Shown: positions 1 to 10,933, numbered from the stretch's first letter. The stretch is DNA of 40,887 nt from Gammaproteobacteria bacterium RIFCSPLOWO2_12_47_11 (GCA_001801885.1 MGYU01000096.1:29460-70346), one strand, 5' to 3'. Translations and numbers: made by a program. Notes: generated from the sequence alone by a model not told the origin.

Positions 1-1038
1 AAACCCGGGGAAAGAAAAATTGCGTTATCCACCCGGATTGTCAATTTCCTTGAATTGACCGGTTTAACCTGGGGAATCCCCATCACAAAACTGTGTGCCG
101 GTGATGATCCTGCCGGACAGATCAGGGAACTCTGGAAGATCATGGGCATTCCCGTTATTGCGTTTGTTGTTTTCCTGGTGATCTGGGACTGGTCGGCCGC
201 CAAGGTGCAAACCAGTCTTGGGGCCATTCCGGGTCCCGCCGCAATCTGGAGTGAAGCCGTAAATTTGCTGGATGAGCATTATACGGAACGGGGAAAAGAA
301 ACCGGCTTTTACGATCGGCAGAAGCAGCGTAATACGGAAATTCTGGCGAAGGATCCCGGTGCTGAAGTCAGAATCCGGCCCTATACCGGCAAACCGACTT
401 ATCTTGATCAGATACTCACCAGTCTGTGGACGGTATTTACCGGATTCTTTCTAGCCTCCATTATTGCAATACCGGTAGGTGTGCTTTGCGGGCTCAGCAG
501 CACAGTCAATACCGCGCTCAATCCGTTGATTCAGATTTTCAAACCGGTATCGCCTCTGGCGTGGCTACCGATCGTGACACTGGTGGTGAGTGCGGTGTAC
601 GTGACCGAAAACCCGATGTTCCAGAAAGCATTCATTACTTCTGCCATCACGGTCACTTTATGTTCGTTGTGGCCGGCATTGATTAATACCGCAGTCGGTG
701 TGGCCTCTATCGACAAGGACCTCATGAATGTCTCCCGCGTATTGCAACTCAGCTGGTTCAAAACAGTGACAAAGATCGTTTTGCCCAGTGCATTGCCGCT
801 CATCTTTACCGGTTTGCGTCTGTCACTGGGCGTGGGCTGGATGGTGCTGATTGCCTCGGAAATGCTTGCCCAGAATCCCGGTCTCGGAAAATTCGTCTGG
901 GATGAATTCCAGAACGGCAGCTCGCAATCGCTGGGCCGGATTATGGTTGCAGTATTTACCATCGGTGTTATCGGCTTTCTGCTGGATCGCATCATGATGA
1001 CCCTGCAGAAATTCTTCTCCTTTGGCAAAACCCTGTAA
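1..1038 (+). CDS. nrtB: Nitrate/sulfonate-type ABC transporter permease (NrtB-like), 5' partial at window edge
   Basis: Frame 1 is open to the left edge upstream of the listed start ([18 protein letters not shown]...). Multiple TM segments and a BPD_transp-type stretch ([15 protein letters not shown]). Directly followed by an ABC ATPase gene and nirBD/nasA. Confidence 0.85.
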   Translation, partial: KPGERKIALSTRIVNFLELTGLTWGIPITKLCAGDDPAGQIRELWKIMGIPVIAFVVFLVIWDWSAAKVQTSLGAIPGPAAIWSEAVNLLDEHYTERGKETGFYDRQKQRNTEILAKDPGAEVRIRPYTGKPTYLDQILTSLWTVFTGFFLASIIAIPVGVLCGLSSTVNTALNPLIQIFKPVSPLAWLPIVTLVVSAVYVTENPMFQKAFITSAITVTLCSLWPALINTAVGVASIDKDLMNVSRVLQLSWFKTVTKIVLPSALPLIFTGLRLSLGVGWMVLIASEMLAQNPGLGKFVWDEFQNGSSQSLGRIMVAVFTIGVIGFLLDRIMMTLQKFFSFGKTL

Positions 1039-1051
1039 GGAAAAAATAAAT

Positions 1052-2728
1052 ATGACATTTCTTGCAGTCAGAAATCTTTGTAAAACCTACGGTAGCGGTA
1101 AAGACAAGACATCCGTACTCAAGGACATCAACCTGGAAATCAATGAAGGAGAGTTTGTTGCCATTGTCGGATTTTCCGGCAGCGGCAAGACTACCCTGAT
1201 CTCTGCTATTGCCGGGCTCATCTATCCCGACAATGGTGAAATCCTTAAAAAAGGCAAACCCATAAAGGGACCGGGACCGGATCGGGGGATTGTGTTCCAG
1301 AGTTATTCCCTCATGCCGTGGCTGACGGTTTACGGCAACATTGCCCTGTCAGTTGATGCTACCTACAAGGGCTGGAGCAAAGCACAACGCAAGGCACACG
1401 TTGAAAAATACATCGAACTGGTGGGCCTCTCACATGCCACACACCAGCGCCCGGCGGAATTGTCCGGTGGTATGCGTCAGCGAGTCAATGTGGCGCGGGC
1501 ACTGGCGGCCAGTCCGGATGTGTTGTTGCTGGATGAACCGTTGAGTGCACTGGATGCACTGACCCGCGCCAACCTGCAGGATGAAATCATCCGTATCTGG
1601 GAACAGGATCGTAAAACTGTGATCCTGATTACTAATGATGTGGACGAAGGGCTGATCATGGCAGACCGCATCATTCCATTGAATCCCGGCCCAAACGCAA
1701 CATTCGGGCCGGAATTTGTTATTGATCTGCCGCGGCCACGTGATCGTACGGCCATTAATCATAATGAAAAATTCAAGCAACTGCGTAGCGATATTACCCA
1801 GTACTTAATGAGCGTCGGCATCAAGGTTGAAACAGATAATCAGGATAATGTGATCCAGTTACCAAACGTGCAACCTCGTACTGCGAATACTGAACAGAAA
1901 GAAATAGAAACACCAGAGGCGATTAAATCCTATCAGGAACATCTGGGTGATCCGAAATATCTCGAGTTTTATAACGTCACCAAGAAATACCCGACGCCCA
2001 AGGGACCGTTGACCGTTGTTGATGGATTTGAATTGAATATGCGCAAAGGCGAATTCGTATCCATTATCGGTCACTCGGGTTGCGGCAAATCCACTGTGCT
2101 CTCCATGACCGCCGGCCTGAATGATATCAGCGATGGCGGCATTGTGCTGGATAAAAAAGAAATCTGGTCAGCCGGACCTGACCGTGCCGTGGTGTTTCAG
2201 GCCCCCAGCCTGTTTCCATGGATGACTGCTTATGAAAATGTCTCTCTCGGTGTGGAAAGTGTTTATCCACACGCCACCGCAAAGGAACGCAACGATATTG
2301 TGGAATATTATCTGACCCGTGTCGGCCTGGCCGATGCCATGCATAAAAAAGCCACGGAGCTTTCCAACGGCATGAAACAGCGCGTGGGTATTGCCCGCGC
2401 CTTCGCCCTGTCGCCCAAACTACTGCTGCTCGATGAACCCTTCGGCATGCTGGATTCACTCACCCGCTGGGAATTGCAGGAAGTCCTGATGGAAGTCTGG
2501 ACCAGGACCCAGGTCACCGCAATTATCGTGACCCATGACGTGGATGAAGCGATCCTGCTTGCGGATCGCGTCGTCATGATGACCAATGGCCCGCATGCAA
2601 AAGTCGGCAAGATCATGGAAGTCGATCTGCCTCGTCCGCGCAGCCGTAAAGCTTTGGTCAATCATCCGGATTATTACACACTCCGCGAGGAACTGATTTC
2701 ATTTCTTGCTGAATGTGAGAAACATTAA
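1052..2728 (+). CDS. Nitrate ABC transporter ATP-binding protein with two NBDs in tandem (NrtC/NrtD-like)
   Basis: Two Walker A motifs ([18 protein letters not shown]), two signature motifs (LSGGM, LSNGM), two Walker B/D-loops ([22 protein letters not shown]). ATG at 1052 preferred over the TTG at 1022 that overlaps the permease gene. Confidence 0.9.
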   Translation: MTFLAVRNLCKTYGSGKDKTSVLKDINLEINEGEFVAIVGFSGSGKTTLISAIAGLIYPDNGEILKKGKPIKGPGPDRGIVFQSYSLMPWLTVYGNIALSVDATYKGWSKAQRKAHVEKYIELVGLSHATHQRPAELSGGMRQRVNVARALAASPDVLLLDEPLSALDALTRANLQDEIIRIWEQDRKTVILITNDVDEGLIMADRIIPLNPGPNATFGPEFVIDLPRPRDRTAINHNEKFKQLRSDITQYLMSVGIKVETDNQDNVIQLPNVQPRTANTEQKEIETPEAIKSYQEHLGDPKYLEFYNVTKKYPTPKGPLTVVDGFELNMRKGEFVSIIGHSGCGKSTVLSMTAGLNDISDGGIVLDKKEIWSAGPDRAVVFQAPSLFPWMTAYENVSLGVESVYPHATAKERNDIVEYYLTRVGLADAMHKKATELSNGMKQRVGIARAFALSPKLLLLDEPFGMLDSLTRWELQEVLMEVWTRTQVTAIIVTHDVDEAILLADRVVMMTNGPHAKVGKIMEVDLPRPRSRKALVNHPDYYTLREELISFLAECEKH

Positions 2729-2757
2729 TCCCCGGAAATAATTATTTGAGCACTCTT

Positions 2758-5223
2758 ATGAACAAAGAAAAACTGATCCTGATAGGCAACGGCATGGCTG
2801 GAGTGCGTACAGTGGAAGAACTGCTGAAACTCGCACCGGAGAAATATGACATCACTGTTTTTGGTGCCGAACCTTATGGCAATTATAACCGCATTCTGCT
2901 GTCACCTGTCCTCGCGGGTGAAAAGACAGTTGATGAGATCATGATTAATACTGAAGAGTGGTACGCTGAAAATAACATCACGCTACTGAAAGGAAAGACT
3001 GTTACGAAGATCGATCGTGTCAACAGGAAAGTAGTTGCAGAAGATGGGACTCACCGTGAATACGATCGCATTATTCTGGCCACCGGATCCAATCCATTTG
3101 TGATCCCGATTCCTGGCAAAGATCTTCCCGGCGTGATTACCTTCCGGGACATTCATGATGTCAACGCCATGCTGGAAACTTCGGCAAAACATAAAAACGC
3201 CGTGGTGATTGGTGGCGGCCTGCTGGGTCTTGAAGCTGCCAATGGTTTGATGAAGCAGGGAATGAGCGTGATCGTTGTACATCTGCTCGATTGCCTGATG
3301 GAACGGCAACTTGATAAACCTGCTGCTGAATTATTGCGGCTGTCACTGGAAGATCGCGGCATGAAATTTTTTATGGAAAAACAGACTGAAACCATAGTTG
3401 GTGAAACTCATGTTACCGGCGTGCGTTTCAAGGACGGTATGGAAATCGGGACCGATCTGGTGGTGATGGCAGTAGGTATCCGGCCAAATACCGTACTTGC
3501 CAGAAATTCCGGTCTATATTGTGAACTCGGGGTCATCGTAACTGATACCATGCAGACCTTCGACCCGCGTATCTATGCTGTCGGCGAATGTGTACAGCAT
3601 CGCGGCACAACTTACGGGCTGGTCGCACCATTGTTCGAACAAGCCAAAGTATGCGCCAATCACCTCGCGGAATATGGCATTGCACGTTACGAAGGATCGG
3701 TGACATCAACCAAACTCAAGGTCACCGGCATCGATCTGTTCTCGGCGGGAAACTACCTGGGAGACGATGACACCGAAGACTTGATCTACCAGGACTCATC
3801 ACAGGACATCTACAAAAAACTGGTGATCAAAAACAATAAAATCGAAGGCGCTGTGTTGTATGGCGATACAATTGACGGTTCCTGGTATTTCCAGTTGATG
3901 CGTGACGGGACGGATATATCCGATATACGGGAGAACCTGTTATTCGGGCAGGCACATATCGGTGATTCCGGCCATGGCAGTACCAGTCACACGGCCTCGT
4001 TGCCGGACAATGCAGAAATATGCGGCTGTAACGGTGTGTGCAAGGGAACAATTGTCAAGGCCATCATCGAAAAAAATCTGTTCACACTGGACGATGTACG
4101 GGCGCATACCAAGGCCTCAAGTTCTTGCGGCTCCTGCACAGGACTGGTTGAAGACTTGCTGGCATCGACAGTAGGTACAGACTATACACAAACCGGCAAG
4201 AAACCTTTGTGTCCCTGCACGGAATTCACTCATGAAGAAATACGCAAGGGCATTATCGAACACTCATTAAAAACAATGTTGGTCATACGGTATTTCTTCG
4301 AATGGAAAACACCGGATGGATGCCATGCCTGCCGCCCTGCCCTGAATTATTATTTGATCAGTGCCTGGCCCGGAGAATATCAGGATGATGCGCAGTCGCG
4401 TTTTATCAATGAACGCGCCCATGCCAACATCCAGAAAGACGGCACCTATTCCGTGATACCACGCATCTGGGGTGGTGAAACCAATCCGGCAGAATTACGT
4501 GCCATTGCGGATGTTGCGGAGAAATACAAAATTCCTACAGTCAAAATCACCGGCGGCCAGCGTATCGATCTGCTTGGTGTGAAAAAGGAAGACCTGCCCA
4601 AAGTCTGGGGTGATCTCAGCAAGGCCGGATTCGTTTCCGGTCACGCCTATGGCAAAGCACTCAGAACAGTGAAAACCTGCGTGGGGTCTGAATGGTGCCG
4701 CTTCGGTACACAGGATTCGACCAGCATGGGTATCGCACTTGAAAAAATGACTTGGGGCGCATGGACACCACATAAATTCAAGATGGCTGTTTCCGGTTGC
4801 CCGCGTAATTGCGCCGAAGCAACAATCAAGGACTTTGGAGTCGTCGCTGTAGATTCCGGTTGGGAATTACATGTCGGCGGCAATGGTGGAGTCAAGGTCA
4901 GGGCCACCGATCTGCTCTGCAAGGTAACCTCAACGGATGACGTAAAGGAATACTGTGCCGCTTTCATGCAACTTTATCGTGAAGAAGGACGTTATCTGGA
5001 ACGTACTGCACCCTGGATCGAACGTGTCGGCCTTTCTTACGTAAAGGAAAAAATTGTATACAATGTGGAAGGCCGCAAGGCACTTGCAGCCCGTTTTCAT
5101 GAGTCACAGCAACATGCACAGGTTGATCCCTGGTCATTAATCGCCAATGTGCAGGACCTGCGTGAGTTCATGCCCATCAAACAAATCAGTTCTGATAATG
5201 CGCGTACCGTGAGCAAGGTTTGA
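2758..5223 (+). CDS. nirB: Assimilatory nitrite reductase [NAD(P)H] large subunit
   Basis: N-terminal FAD/NAD(P)-binding domains (LILIGNGMAGVRTVEEL), central BFD-like CxC...CxxC (CGCNGVC...SSSCGSC), C-terminal sulfite/nitrite reductase siroheme/4Fe4S motif (CVGSEWCRFGTQDS...SGCPRNCAEA). Alternative TTG start at 2746. Confidence 0.97.
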   Translation: MNKEKLILIGNGMAGVRTVEELLKLAPEKYDITVFGAEPYGNYNRILLSPVLAGEKTVDEIMINTEEWYAENNITLLKGKTVTKIDRVNRKVVAEDGTHREYDRIILATGSNPFVIPIPGKDLPGVITFRDIHDVNAMLETSAKHKNAVVIGGGLLGLEAANGLMKQGMSVIVVHLLDCLMERQLDKPAAELLRLSLEDRGMKFFMEKQTETIVGETHVTGVRFKDGMEIGTDLVVMAVGIRPNTVLARNSGLYCELGVIVTDTMQTFDPRIYAVGECVQHRGTTYGLVAPLFEQAKVCANHLAEYGIARYEGSVTSTKLKVTGIDLFSAGNYLGDDDTEDLIYQDSSQDIYKKLVIKNNKIEGAVLYGDTIDGSWYFQLMRDGTDISDIRENLLFGQAHIGDSGHGSTSHTASLPDNAEICGCNGVCKGTIVKAIIEKNLFTLDDVRAHTKASSSCGSCTGLVEDLLASTVGTDYTQTGKKPLCPCTEFTHEEIRKGIIEHSLKTMLVIRYFFEWKTPDGCHACRPALNYYLISAWPGEYQDDAQSRFINERAHANIQKDGTYSVIPRIWGGETNPAELRAIADVAEKYKIPTVKITGGQRIDLLGVKKEDLPKVWGDLSKAGFVSGHAYGKALRTVKTCVGSEWCRFGTQDSTSMGIALEKMTWGAWTPHKFKMAVSGCPRNCAEATIKDFGVVAVDSGWELHVGGNGGVKVRATDLLCKVTSTDDVKEYCAAFMQLYREEGRYLERTAPWIERVGLSYVKEKIVYNVEGRKALAARFHESQQHAQVDPWSLIANVQDLREFMPIKQISSDNARTVSKV

Positions 5224-5225
5224 AT

Positions 5226-5579
5226 ATGGACTGGATAGAAGTGGGGCACATTGATGACATCCCCAGACTCGGTGCGCGAGTAGTAAAAACAGACAACGGT
5301 AATATCGCTGTATTTCGCAATGCGACTGATGAAGTTTTTGCCCTGCTGGACAGTTGTCCGCACAAGGGTGGCCCTTTGTCACAGGGCATTGTTTACGATC
5401 GGCGTGTCACCTGCCCGTTGCACAATTGGGTCATTTCCCTGGAATCCGGAGAAGCGACCGGCCCTGATAGCGGTTGCACAAATCATTATCCAGTTCGCAT
5501 TGAAGAGAACATGATTTATGTATCGCTGGATAAACCGGAATCACAACCTGTTGTATACAAGAAAACCGCTGAAGTCTGA
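5226..5579 (+). CDS. nirD: Nitrite reductase small subunit, Rieske-type
   Basis: NirD-type Rieske motif (CPHKGGPLSQG...CPLHNWVISLESGEATGPD). ATG at 5226 just after the nirB stop. Confidence 0.95.
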   Translation: MDWIEVGHIDDIPRLGARVVKTDNGNIAVFRNATDEVFALLDSCPHKGGPLSQGIVYDRRVTCPLHNWVISLESGEATGPDSGCTNHYPVRIEENMIYVSLDKPESQPVVYKKTAEV

Positions 5580-5581
5580 TC

Positions 5582-8284
5582 GTGTCTGCCTTTTCAGGTC
5601 CCGGAAATACCACTCAATCCACCCGCACCACCTGCCCCTATTGTGGTGTCGGGTGCGGAGTCATCACAACTGTAAAAAATAATGGGGCAATTGAGATCAA
5701 GGGTGACTCCGAACATCCGGCCAACTTCGGTCGTCTCTGTTCCAAAGGATCGGCCCTCGGTGAAACACTTGATCTGGAAGATCGCCTGCTTTATCCGGAA
5801 ATCAACGGCAAACAAACAGATTGGAATAAGGCACTTGATTATGTCGCAACAACCATCACAGAAAGTATAGAAGTCTACGGTCCTGAATCCGTTGCCTTCT
5901 ATGTTTCAGGCCAATTACTCACCGAAGATTATTACGTCGCCAACAAACTGATGAAGGGGTTTATTGGAACTGCGAATATCGACACTAATTCACGCCTGTG
6001 CATGTCCTCCGCCGTTGCCGGATACAAACGCGCATTTGGTGCGGATTTCGTGCCCTGCAGCTATTCCGATCTGGAACAGGCGGATCTCATTGTGATTGTC
6101 GGCAGCAATACCGCGTGGTGTCACCCGGTAGTGTATCAACGCATTGTCCAGGCCAAAGAAGATAATCCCGCTTTGAAAATTGTCGTGATCGATCCCCGCA
6201 AAACAATGACGTGTGATTTTGCCGATCTGCATCTGCCAATCAAAGCCGGTACGGATGTGGCCCTGTTCAATGGTCTGTTGAATCACATGCGCCGCGAAGA
6301 TGCCCTTGACTGGAAATTTCTCGAAGATCACACAGAAGGATTTGCCGCTGCCATACAAACCGCCAAAGAGGATACACCATCAATTCCACATCTTGCCCGT
6401 GTATGTGAATTGAATGAACTGGATGTGGCGGAATTTTTTCGCCTGTTTTCCCGTATCAATAAAACAGTTACGCTATTTTCACAGGGCGTTAATCAATCCA
6501 GCCAGGGTACGGACAAGGTCAATGCTATTATTAATTGTCATCTGGCTACCGGCCGTATCGGCAAACCAGGCATGGGACCCTTCTCCATTACCGGACAACC
6601 GAATGCCATGGGTGGCCGTGAGGTTGGCGGACTCGCCAATCAACTCGCTGCCCACATGGATATAGAAAATCCGCAGGATGCAGATCGTGTGCGAAGGTTC
6701 TGGGATGCATCCACGATAGCGGACAAACCCGGTTTCAAGGCCGTGGAATTATTTGATGCAGTACATCGTGGCGAGATCAAGACAGTATGGATCATGGCCA
6801 CCAACCCGGTAGTCAGTTTGCCGGTTGCTGACAGGATATGTGATGCACTCAAAACATGTGGGACTGTAATCATTTCAGATTGCATCCGGCATACGGATAC
6901 CAACCGATATGCAGATGTCCTGTTGCCAGCGCTCGCCTGGGGTGAGAAAGATGGCACTGTGACCAATTCGGAACGGCGTATTTCGAGGCAACGAAAATTT
7001 CTGGATACACCCGGTGAAGCCAAACCGGACTGGTGGATAGTTACGCAAGTGGCGCAGCGTATGGGGTTCGAAAAAGCCTTTGCCTACAACACCCCCGCAG
7101 ACATCTTTCGGGAACATGCGGCCCTGTCCGGTTTTGAAAACAAGGGACAACGTGATTTTGATATTTCTGCACTGGCCGATCTGGATGATGAACAATATGA
7201 CCGGTTTGAACCTGTGCAATGGCCGATCAAGGTTAACCGGTATGCCGGGCAGCATACTATATCTGATGGTGTCTTTTTTCATGAAAATGGCAAAGCCAGG
7301 TTCATTGCCGTCACATACCAGGCTCCGTTTAATCCGGTGGATATTGAATATCCCTTCATTCTGAATACCGGCCGTGTGCGCGACCACTGGCATACGCTTA
7401 CCCGTACCGGCAAGTCACCACGCTTGTCGCAACATATCAGCGAACCCTTTGCGGAAATACATCCGGTTGATGCCGCACGGATGCAAATTACAGATCGCCA
7501 GCTTGTGCAGGTAACCAGCCGCTGGGGTTCAGTGATCGTCAGGAGCAGAACTATTAATGAACAACGCCGGGGCAGTATATTCATCCCTATCCACTGGAAC
7601 GATCAATATGCATCACAGGCACGGGTCAACAGCATCGTCAATCCGGTCACCGATCCGATCTCCGGCCAGCCGGAATCCAAACATACCCCGGTCAATATCT
7701 CGCCATTAAATATGGCGTGGGAAGGTTTTCTGATAACACGTGAGCCATTAATGACGCCACCGGATACTTACTGGGTGAATTATCGCGGTGACAATTACTG
7801 GCATTATGAACTTGCCGGGAAAAACATCCCGGAGGACTGGCAAGATTGGGCTCACTCACTCATGCAGTTTCATCATGAGTCTTTAGACTGGCTGGAATAC
7901 AGCGATGCCAGCATAGGCCGCTACCGTGCGGCCGATATACGGAACGGCAAACTGGAAAGTTGTCTGTTCATTGCCAAAGACCAGTCACAATTACCGGACA
8001 GAAACTGGTTACAGAGTCTATTCAGGGAAAAGACCCTCGAGAAAATCCAGCGGGCCTGCCTGCTCGCAGGAAAATCTGCAGACAAATCACAGGATACCGG
8101 CCCTATAGTCTGTTCCTGCTTCAGCGTGGGCCGCAATACCATTACCAGGACTATCTTTGAAAAAGGCATCTCAAATATCACTCAAATTGGTGAATATTTA
8201 CAGGCTGGCACCAACTGTGGCTCCTGCATCCCGGAACTCAAGCAACTACTGTCATCCAGAACTACCGCTTCTGACGCAGCCTAA
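5582..8284 (+). CDS. nasA: Assimilatory nitrate reductase catalytic subunit with C-terminal BFD-like [2Fe-2S] domain
   Basis: N-terminal 4Fe4S Mo-bisMGD motif (TTCPYCGVGCGV), molybdopterin oxidoreductase core (GVNQSSQGTDKVNAIINCHLATGRIGKPG), C-terminal IVCSCFSVGRNTI...GTNCGSCIPELKQLL. GTG start. Confidence 0.95.
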   Translation: MSAFSGPGNTTQSTRTTCPYCGVGCGVITTVKNNGAIEIKGDSEHPANFGRLCSKGSALGETLDLEDRLLYPEINGKQTDWNKALDYVATTITESIEVYGPESVAFYVSGQLLTEDYYVANKLMKGFIGTANIDTNSRLCMSSAVAGYKRAFGADFVPCSYSDLEQADLIVIVGSNTAWCHPVVYQRIVQAKEDNPALKIVVIDPRKTMTCDFADLHLPIKAGTDVALFNGLLNHMRREDALDWKFLEDHTEGFAAAIQTAKEDTPSIPHLARVCELNELDVAEFFRLFSRINKTVTLFSQGVNQSSQGTDKVNAIINCHLATGRIGKPGMGPFSITGQPNAMGGREVGGLANQLAAHMDIENPQDADRVRRFWDASTIADKPGFKAVELFDAVHRGEIKTVWIMATNPVVSLPVADRICDALKTCGTVIISDCIRHTDTNRYADVLLPALAWGEKDGTVTNSERRISRQRKFLDTPGEAKPDWWIVTQVAQRMGFEKAFAYNTPADIFREHAALSGFENKGQRDFDISALADLDDEQYDRFEPVQWPIKVNRYAGQHTISDGVFFHENGKARFIAVTYQAPFNPVDIEYPFILNTGRVRDHWHTLTRTGKSPRLSQHISEPFAEIHPVDAARMQITDRQLVQVTSRWGSVIVRSRTINEQRRGSIFIPIHWNDQYASQARVNSIVNPVTDPISGQPESKHTPVNISPLNMAWEGFLITREPLMTPPDTYWVNYRGDNYWHYELAGKNIPEDWQDWAHSLMQFHHESLDWLEYSDASIGRYRAADIRNGKLESCLFIAKDQSQLPDRNWLQSLFREKTLEKIQRACLLAGKSADKSQDTGPIVCSCFSVGRNTITRTIFEKGISNITQIGEYLQAGTNCGSCIPELKQLLSSRTTASDAA

Positions 8285-8347
8285 ATCGGTAGCAATTCAA
8301 TTTATAATTGAGTCAGAACGGATTTAATTTCTCCTATAATTACCACC

Positions 8348-8812
8348 ATGAAACTCTATCTGGTTCAGCATGGTGCATCTGTTTCAAAGGAGATTGATCC
8401 TGAGCGGCCCTTGAGTACGCAAGGCGAACGTGATGTCAAACAGGTCGCGGGTTATCTGCAGCAGGCGGGTGTATCTGTTGGCCAGATTAAACACAGCGGC
8501 AAGACGCGCGCCCGGCAAACGGCGGAAATACTGGCAAAGGCATTGCTAAATAACGGTAAAAACGATGCAATCGAAGGAATAGCACCGAATGATCCGGTGG
8601 ATCCCCTTGCAGAATCGATCTCCGGATTGGATACCAATACCATGATTGTTGGACATCTGCCCTTCATGGCGAAATTGGTGTCTTACCTCATCACCGGAAA
8701 AGATGATCATTCCCTCCTGACTTACCGGCCGGGAAGTATCGTGTGCCTTGAACGGGATGAAAATCATCCCTGGCAAATCCAGTGGATGATCAGGCCGGAT
8801 TGCCTGCCATAG
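8348..8812 (+). CDS. sixA: Phosphohistidine phosphatase SixA family
   Basis: MKLYLVQHGASVSKEIDPERPLSTQGERD (histidine phosphatase RHG-type QHG), later IVGHLPFM. 154 aa, typical SixA size. Confidence 0.85.
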   Translation: MKLYLVQHGASVSKEIDPERPLSTQGERDVKQVAGYLQQAGVSVGQIKHSGKTRARQTAEILAKALLNNGKNDAIEGIAPNDPVDPLAESISGLDTNTMIVGHLPFMAKLVSYLITGKDDHSLLTYRPGSIVCLERDENHPWQIQWMIRPDCLP

Positions 8813-9012
8813 CATCCAGATAAAATTCATGACCTGGTAATGTCATGCACATGATTAGTACAAATATTTAAATTTTATCTCACGCTTTGTCTCCCGGTGA
8901 TCACCATATCATCGTGTCATTCGTGAGTTTCCTTACGCAACAATGCATTCGCGGCACTTGCCTACTATTCATCGTCCCCGCATATCATTCTATAACTTCT
9001 ATAATTATTATT

Positions 9013-9774
9013 ATGATATCTGGCGTATTACTGGATTTGAGTGGTGTGCTGTATGTGGGGAATAAACCACTGCCCGGCGCAATACAGGCCGTGCAGCAAC
9101 TGGCTGATGCCGGACTGCCCTTGCGTTATATCACCAATACCACACGCAAAACCTCAGATTCGATCCTGAAACAACTCGCTGACATGCAGATTCATATCCG
9201 GCCTGATGAATTATTCACTGCGCCCATCGCAGCTAAAGATTATCTGAGAAAAAATAATCTCATCCCGTATTTACTGATCCATCCGAATCTCGAACCGGAA
9301 TTTGCAGAATACAAACAAAACTCTGAAATTAATACTGTGCTTGTGGGTGACGCCGGTGATGGATTTACCTACGATAAGATGAACGCAGCTTTCCGGTACA
9401 TTCGTGCTGGCGCCACTTTCCTCGCCTTGGGTGTGAATCGTTATTTCAGGGACGGCGAGCAGTTCAGCCTGGATGCCGGGCCTTTCGTCCAGGCACTGGA
9501 ATTTGCAACCGGCCAACAGGCTACAGTGATCGGCAAACCCGCCGTTGAATTCTACATGAGCGCCGTCAATGCCATGCATTGCAAACCTGAAGAGGTGGTG
9601 ATGGTGGGTGATGATGTGGAGGCAGATGTGATTGGTGCGGTAAATGCCGGATTACAAGGCATACTGGTGCGCACAGGGAAATATACCAAAGGAGATGAAG
9701 AAAGGTTGGACAAGAACACGCACAGTGAAGCAAACATTTTTGCTGCAGTTGAATATATCCTGAAAAACTGCTGA
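9013..9774 (+). CDS. HAD-superfamily hydrolase, subfamily IIA (HDHD2/LHPP-like)
   Basis: ATG at 9013: MISGVLLDLSGVLYVGNKPLPGA...YITNTTRK...VIGKPAVEFY...VMVGDDVEADVIGAVNAGLQGILVRTGKY. The N-terminal extension from 8887 has no plausible homology. Confidence 0.85.
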   Translation: MISGVLLDLSGVLYVGNKPLPGAIQAVQQLADAGLPLRYITNTTRKTSDSILKQLADMQIHIRPDELFTAPIAAKDYLRKNNLIPYLLIHPNLEPEFAEYKQNSEINTVLVGDAGDGFTYDKMNAAFRYIRAGATFLALGVNRYFRDGEQFSLDAGPFVQALEFATGQQATVIGKPAVEFYMSAVNAMHCKPEEVVMVGDDVEADVIGAVNAGLQGILVRTGKYTKGDEERLDKNTHSEANIFAAVEYILKNC

Positions 9775-9908
9775 TGCTTTTGCCTGAACTCAATCGGGAG
9801 TATGATTTGATTTCAAAATAATCTGGAAAAATAAAAAAATTGTCATTTCTCCATACAGCTGAAATGACACTATCGACTAATTAGAAATTTCTATACATAA
9901 AATCAATT

Positions 9909-10772
9909 ATGAAACTTGCTACTGTTTTGCATAATAATAAAATTTTAGTGGGTGCAGTTATTGATGATCAATTTGTCCCTTCTGATGATCATAATAATAT
10001 GATTGCATTGCTTTCCGGTGACAAACAAAGCCTTGCCAATCTGATTGAAAAGATTTATGCCGATAAAGACCGCCTTGATCTTGGCGATGTCGAACTGCTT
10101 GCGCCTGTGCCCCGTCCGGGAAAATATTTTGGCGTAAGTCTTAATTACATCGATCATATTGAAGAGACCGGAAAGGAACAGCCGGAATTTCCAACCTTCT
10201 TCAACAAACAAACTACTTGTGTCATAGGGCCGGGAGCTGCAATTCATCGGCCGCGTGTTTCTGAAAAACTGGATTATGAAGGAGAACTGGGGATCGTGAT
10301 TGGTAAACGCTGCCGGCATGTGGCCAAAGAACAGGCAAAATCCGTCATTGCAGGTTTTACTGTCTGTAATGATGTGTCGGTACGTGACTGGCAGATGCGC
10401 TCACATACCTGGACGTTGGGAAAATCATTTGACACGCACGGACCGGTTGGCCCGTGGATCGTAACACCGGATGAGATTGGTGATCCGCATAATCTGAATA
10501 TCAGGACCTGGGTGAATAAGGAACAACGCCAGTCGCATAATACCAGCCAGATGATTTTCGATTGTTATTTTCTCGTGGAATATTTGTCCACGGTGATGAC
10601 TCTGGAACCGGGTGATTTGATCGCTACCGGTACCGGCAGCGGCGTCGGTGTAAAAATGAACCCACGCGGCTATATGCAGCCCGGTGATGTAGTACGTGTA
10701 GAGATAGAAAAGATCGGCGTGCTGGAAAATCCGGTGATTGAAGAACCGGAAGGTACTGTGTTTATAGATTAA
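9909..10772 (+). CDS. Fumarylacetoacetate hydrolase family protein
   Basis: FAH motifs: KYFGVSLNYIDHIEETG, DYEGELGIVIGKRCRHV, DWQMRSHTWTLGKSFDTHGPVGPWIVTPDEIGDP, GDLIATGTGSGVG. Confidence 0.9.
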   Translation: MKLATVLHNNKILVGAVIDDQFVPSDDHNNMIALLSGDKQSLANLIEKIYADKDRLDLGDVELLAPVPRPGKYFGVSLNYIDHIEETGKEQPEFPTFFNKQTTCVIGPGAAIHRPRVSEKLDYEGELGIVIGKRCRHVAKEQAKSVIAGFTVCNDVSVRDWQMRSHTWTLGKSFDTHGPVGPWIVTPDEIGDPHNLNIRTWVNKEQRQSHNTSQMIFDCYFLVEYLSTVMTLEPGDLIATGTGSGVGVKMNPRGYMQPGDVVRVEIEKIGVLENPVIEEPEGTVFID

Positions 10773-10837
10773 GAAAATCCTGAATATTTGTTATCGTGAG
10801 AACCACATGTTACGGAACAGATGATCTGATGCGAATG

Positions 10838-10933
10838 CGTCATCACGAGGCGCTGCAAGCGCCGTAGTGATCTCTCTTTAATTTATGAACATTTACAACA
10901 GATTGCCACACACCTCCGGTGCTCGCAATGACA
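10838..10933. repeat. Dispersed intergenic repeat of the 'CATTGCGAGG...GGCAATCT' type, imperfect inverted
   Basis: Left part cgtcatcacgaggcgctgcaagcgccgtagtgatct; right part gattgccacacacctccggtgctcgcaatgaca resembles its reverse complement. Internal hairpin ggcgc-tgcaa-gcgcc. Confidence 0.55.

Noticed and set aside
531-1058. 175-aa minus-strand ORF opposite the nrtB-like permease
   Set aside because: Shadow ORF of a strong coding frame.
6875-7393. 172-aa minus-strand ORF opposite nasA
   Set aside because: Shadow ORF of a strong coding frame.
9572-9586. catgcattgcaaacc, another TGCATTGCA match
   Set aside because: Inside the HAD hydrolase CDS; likely chance.
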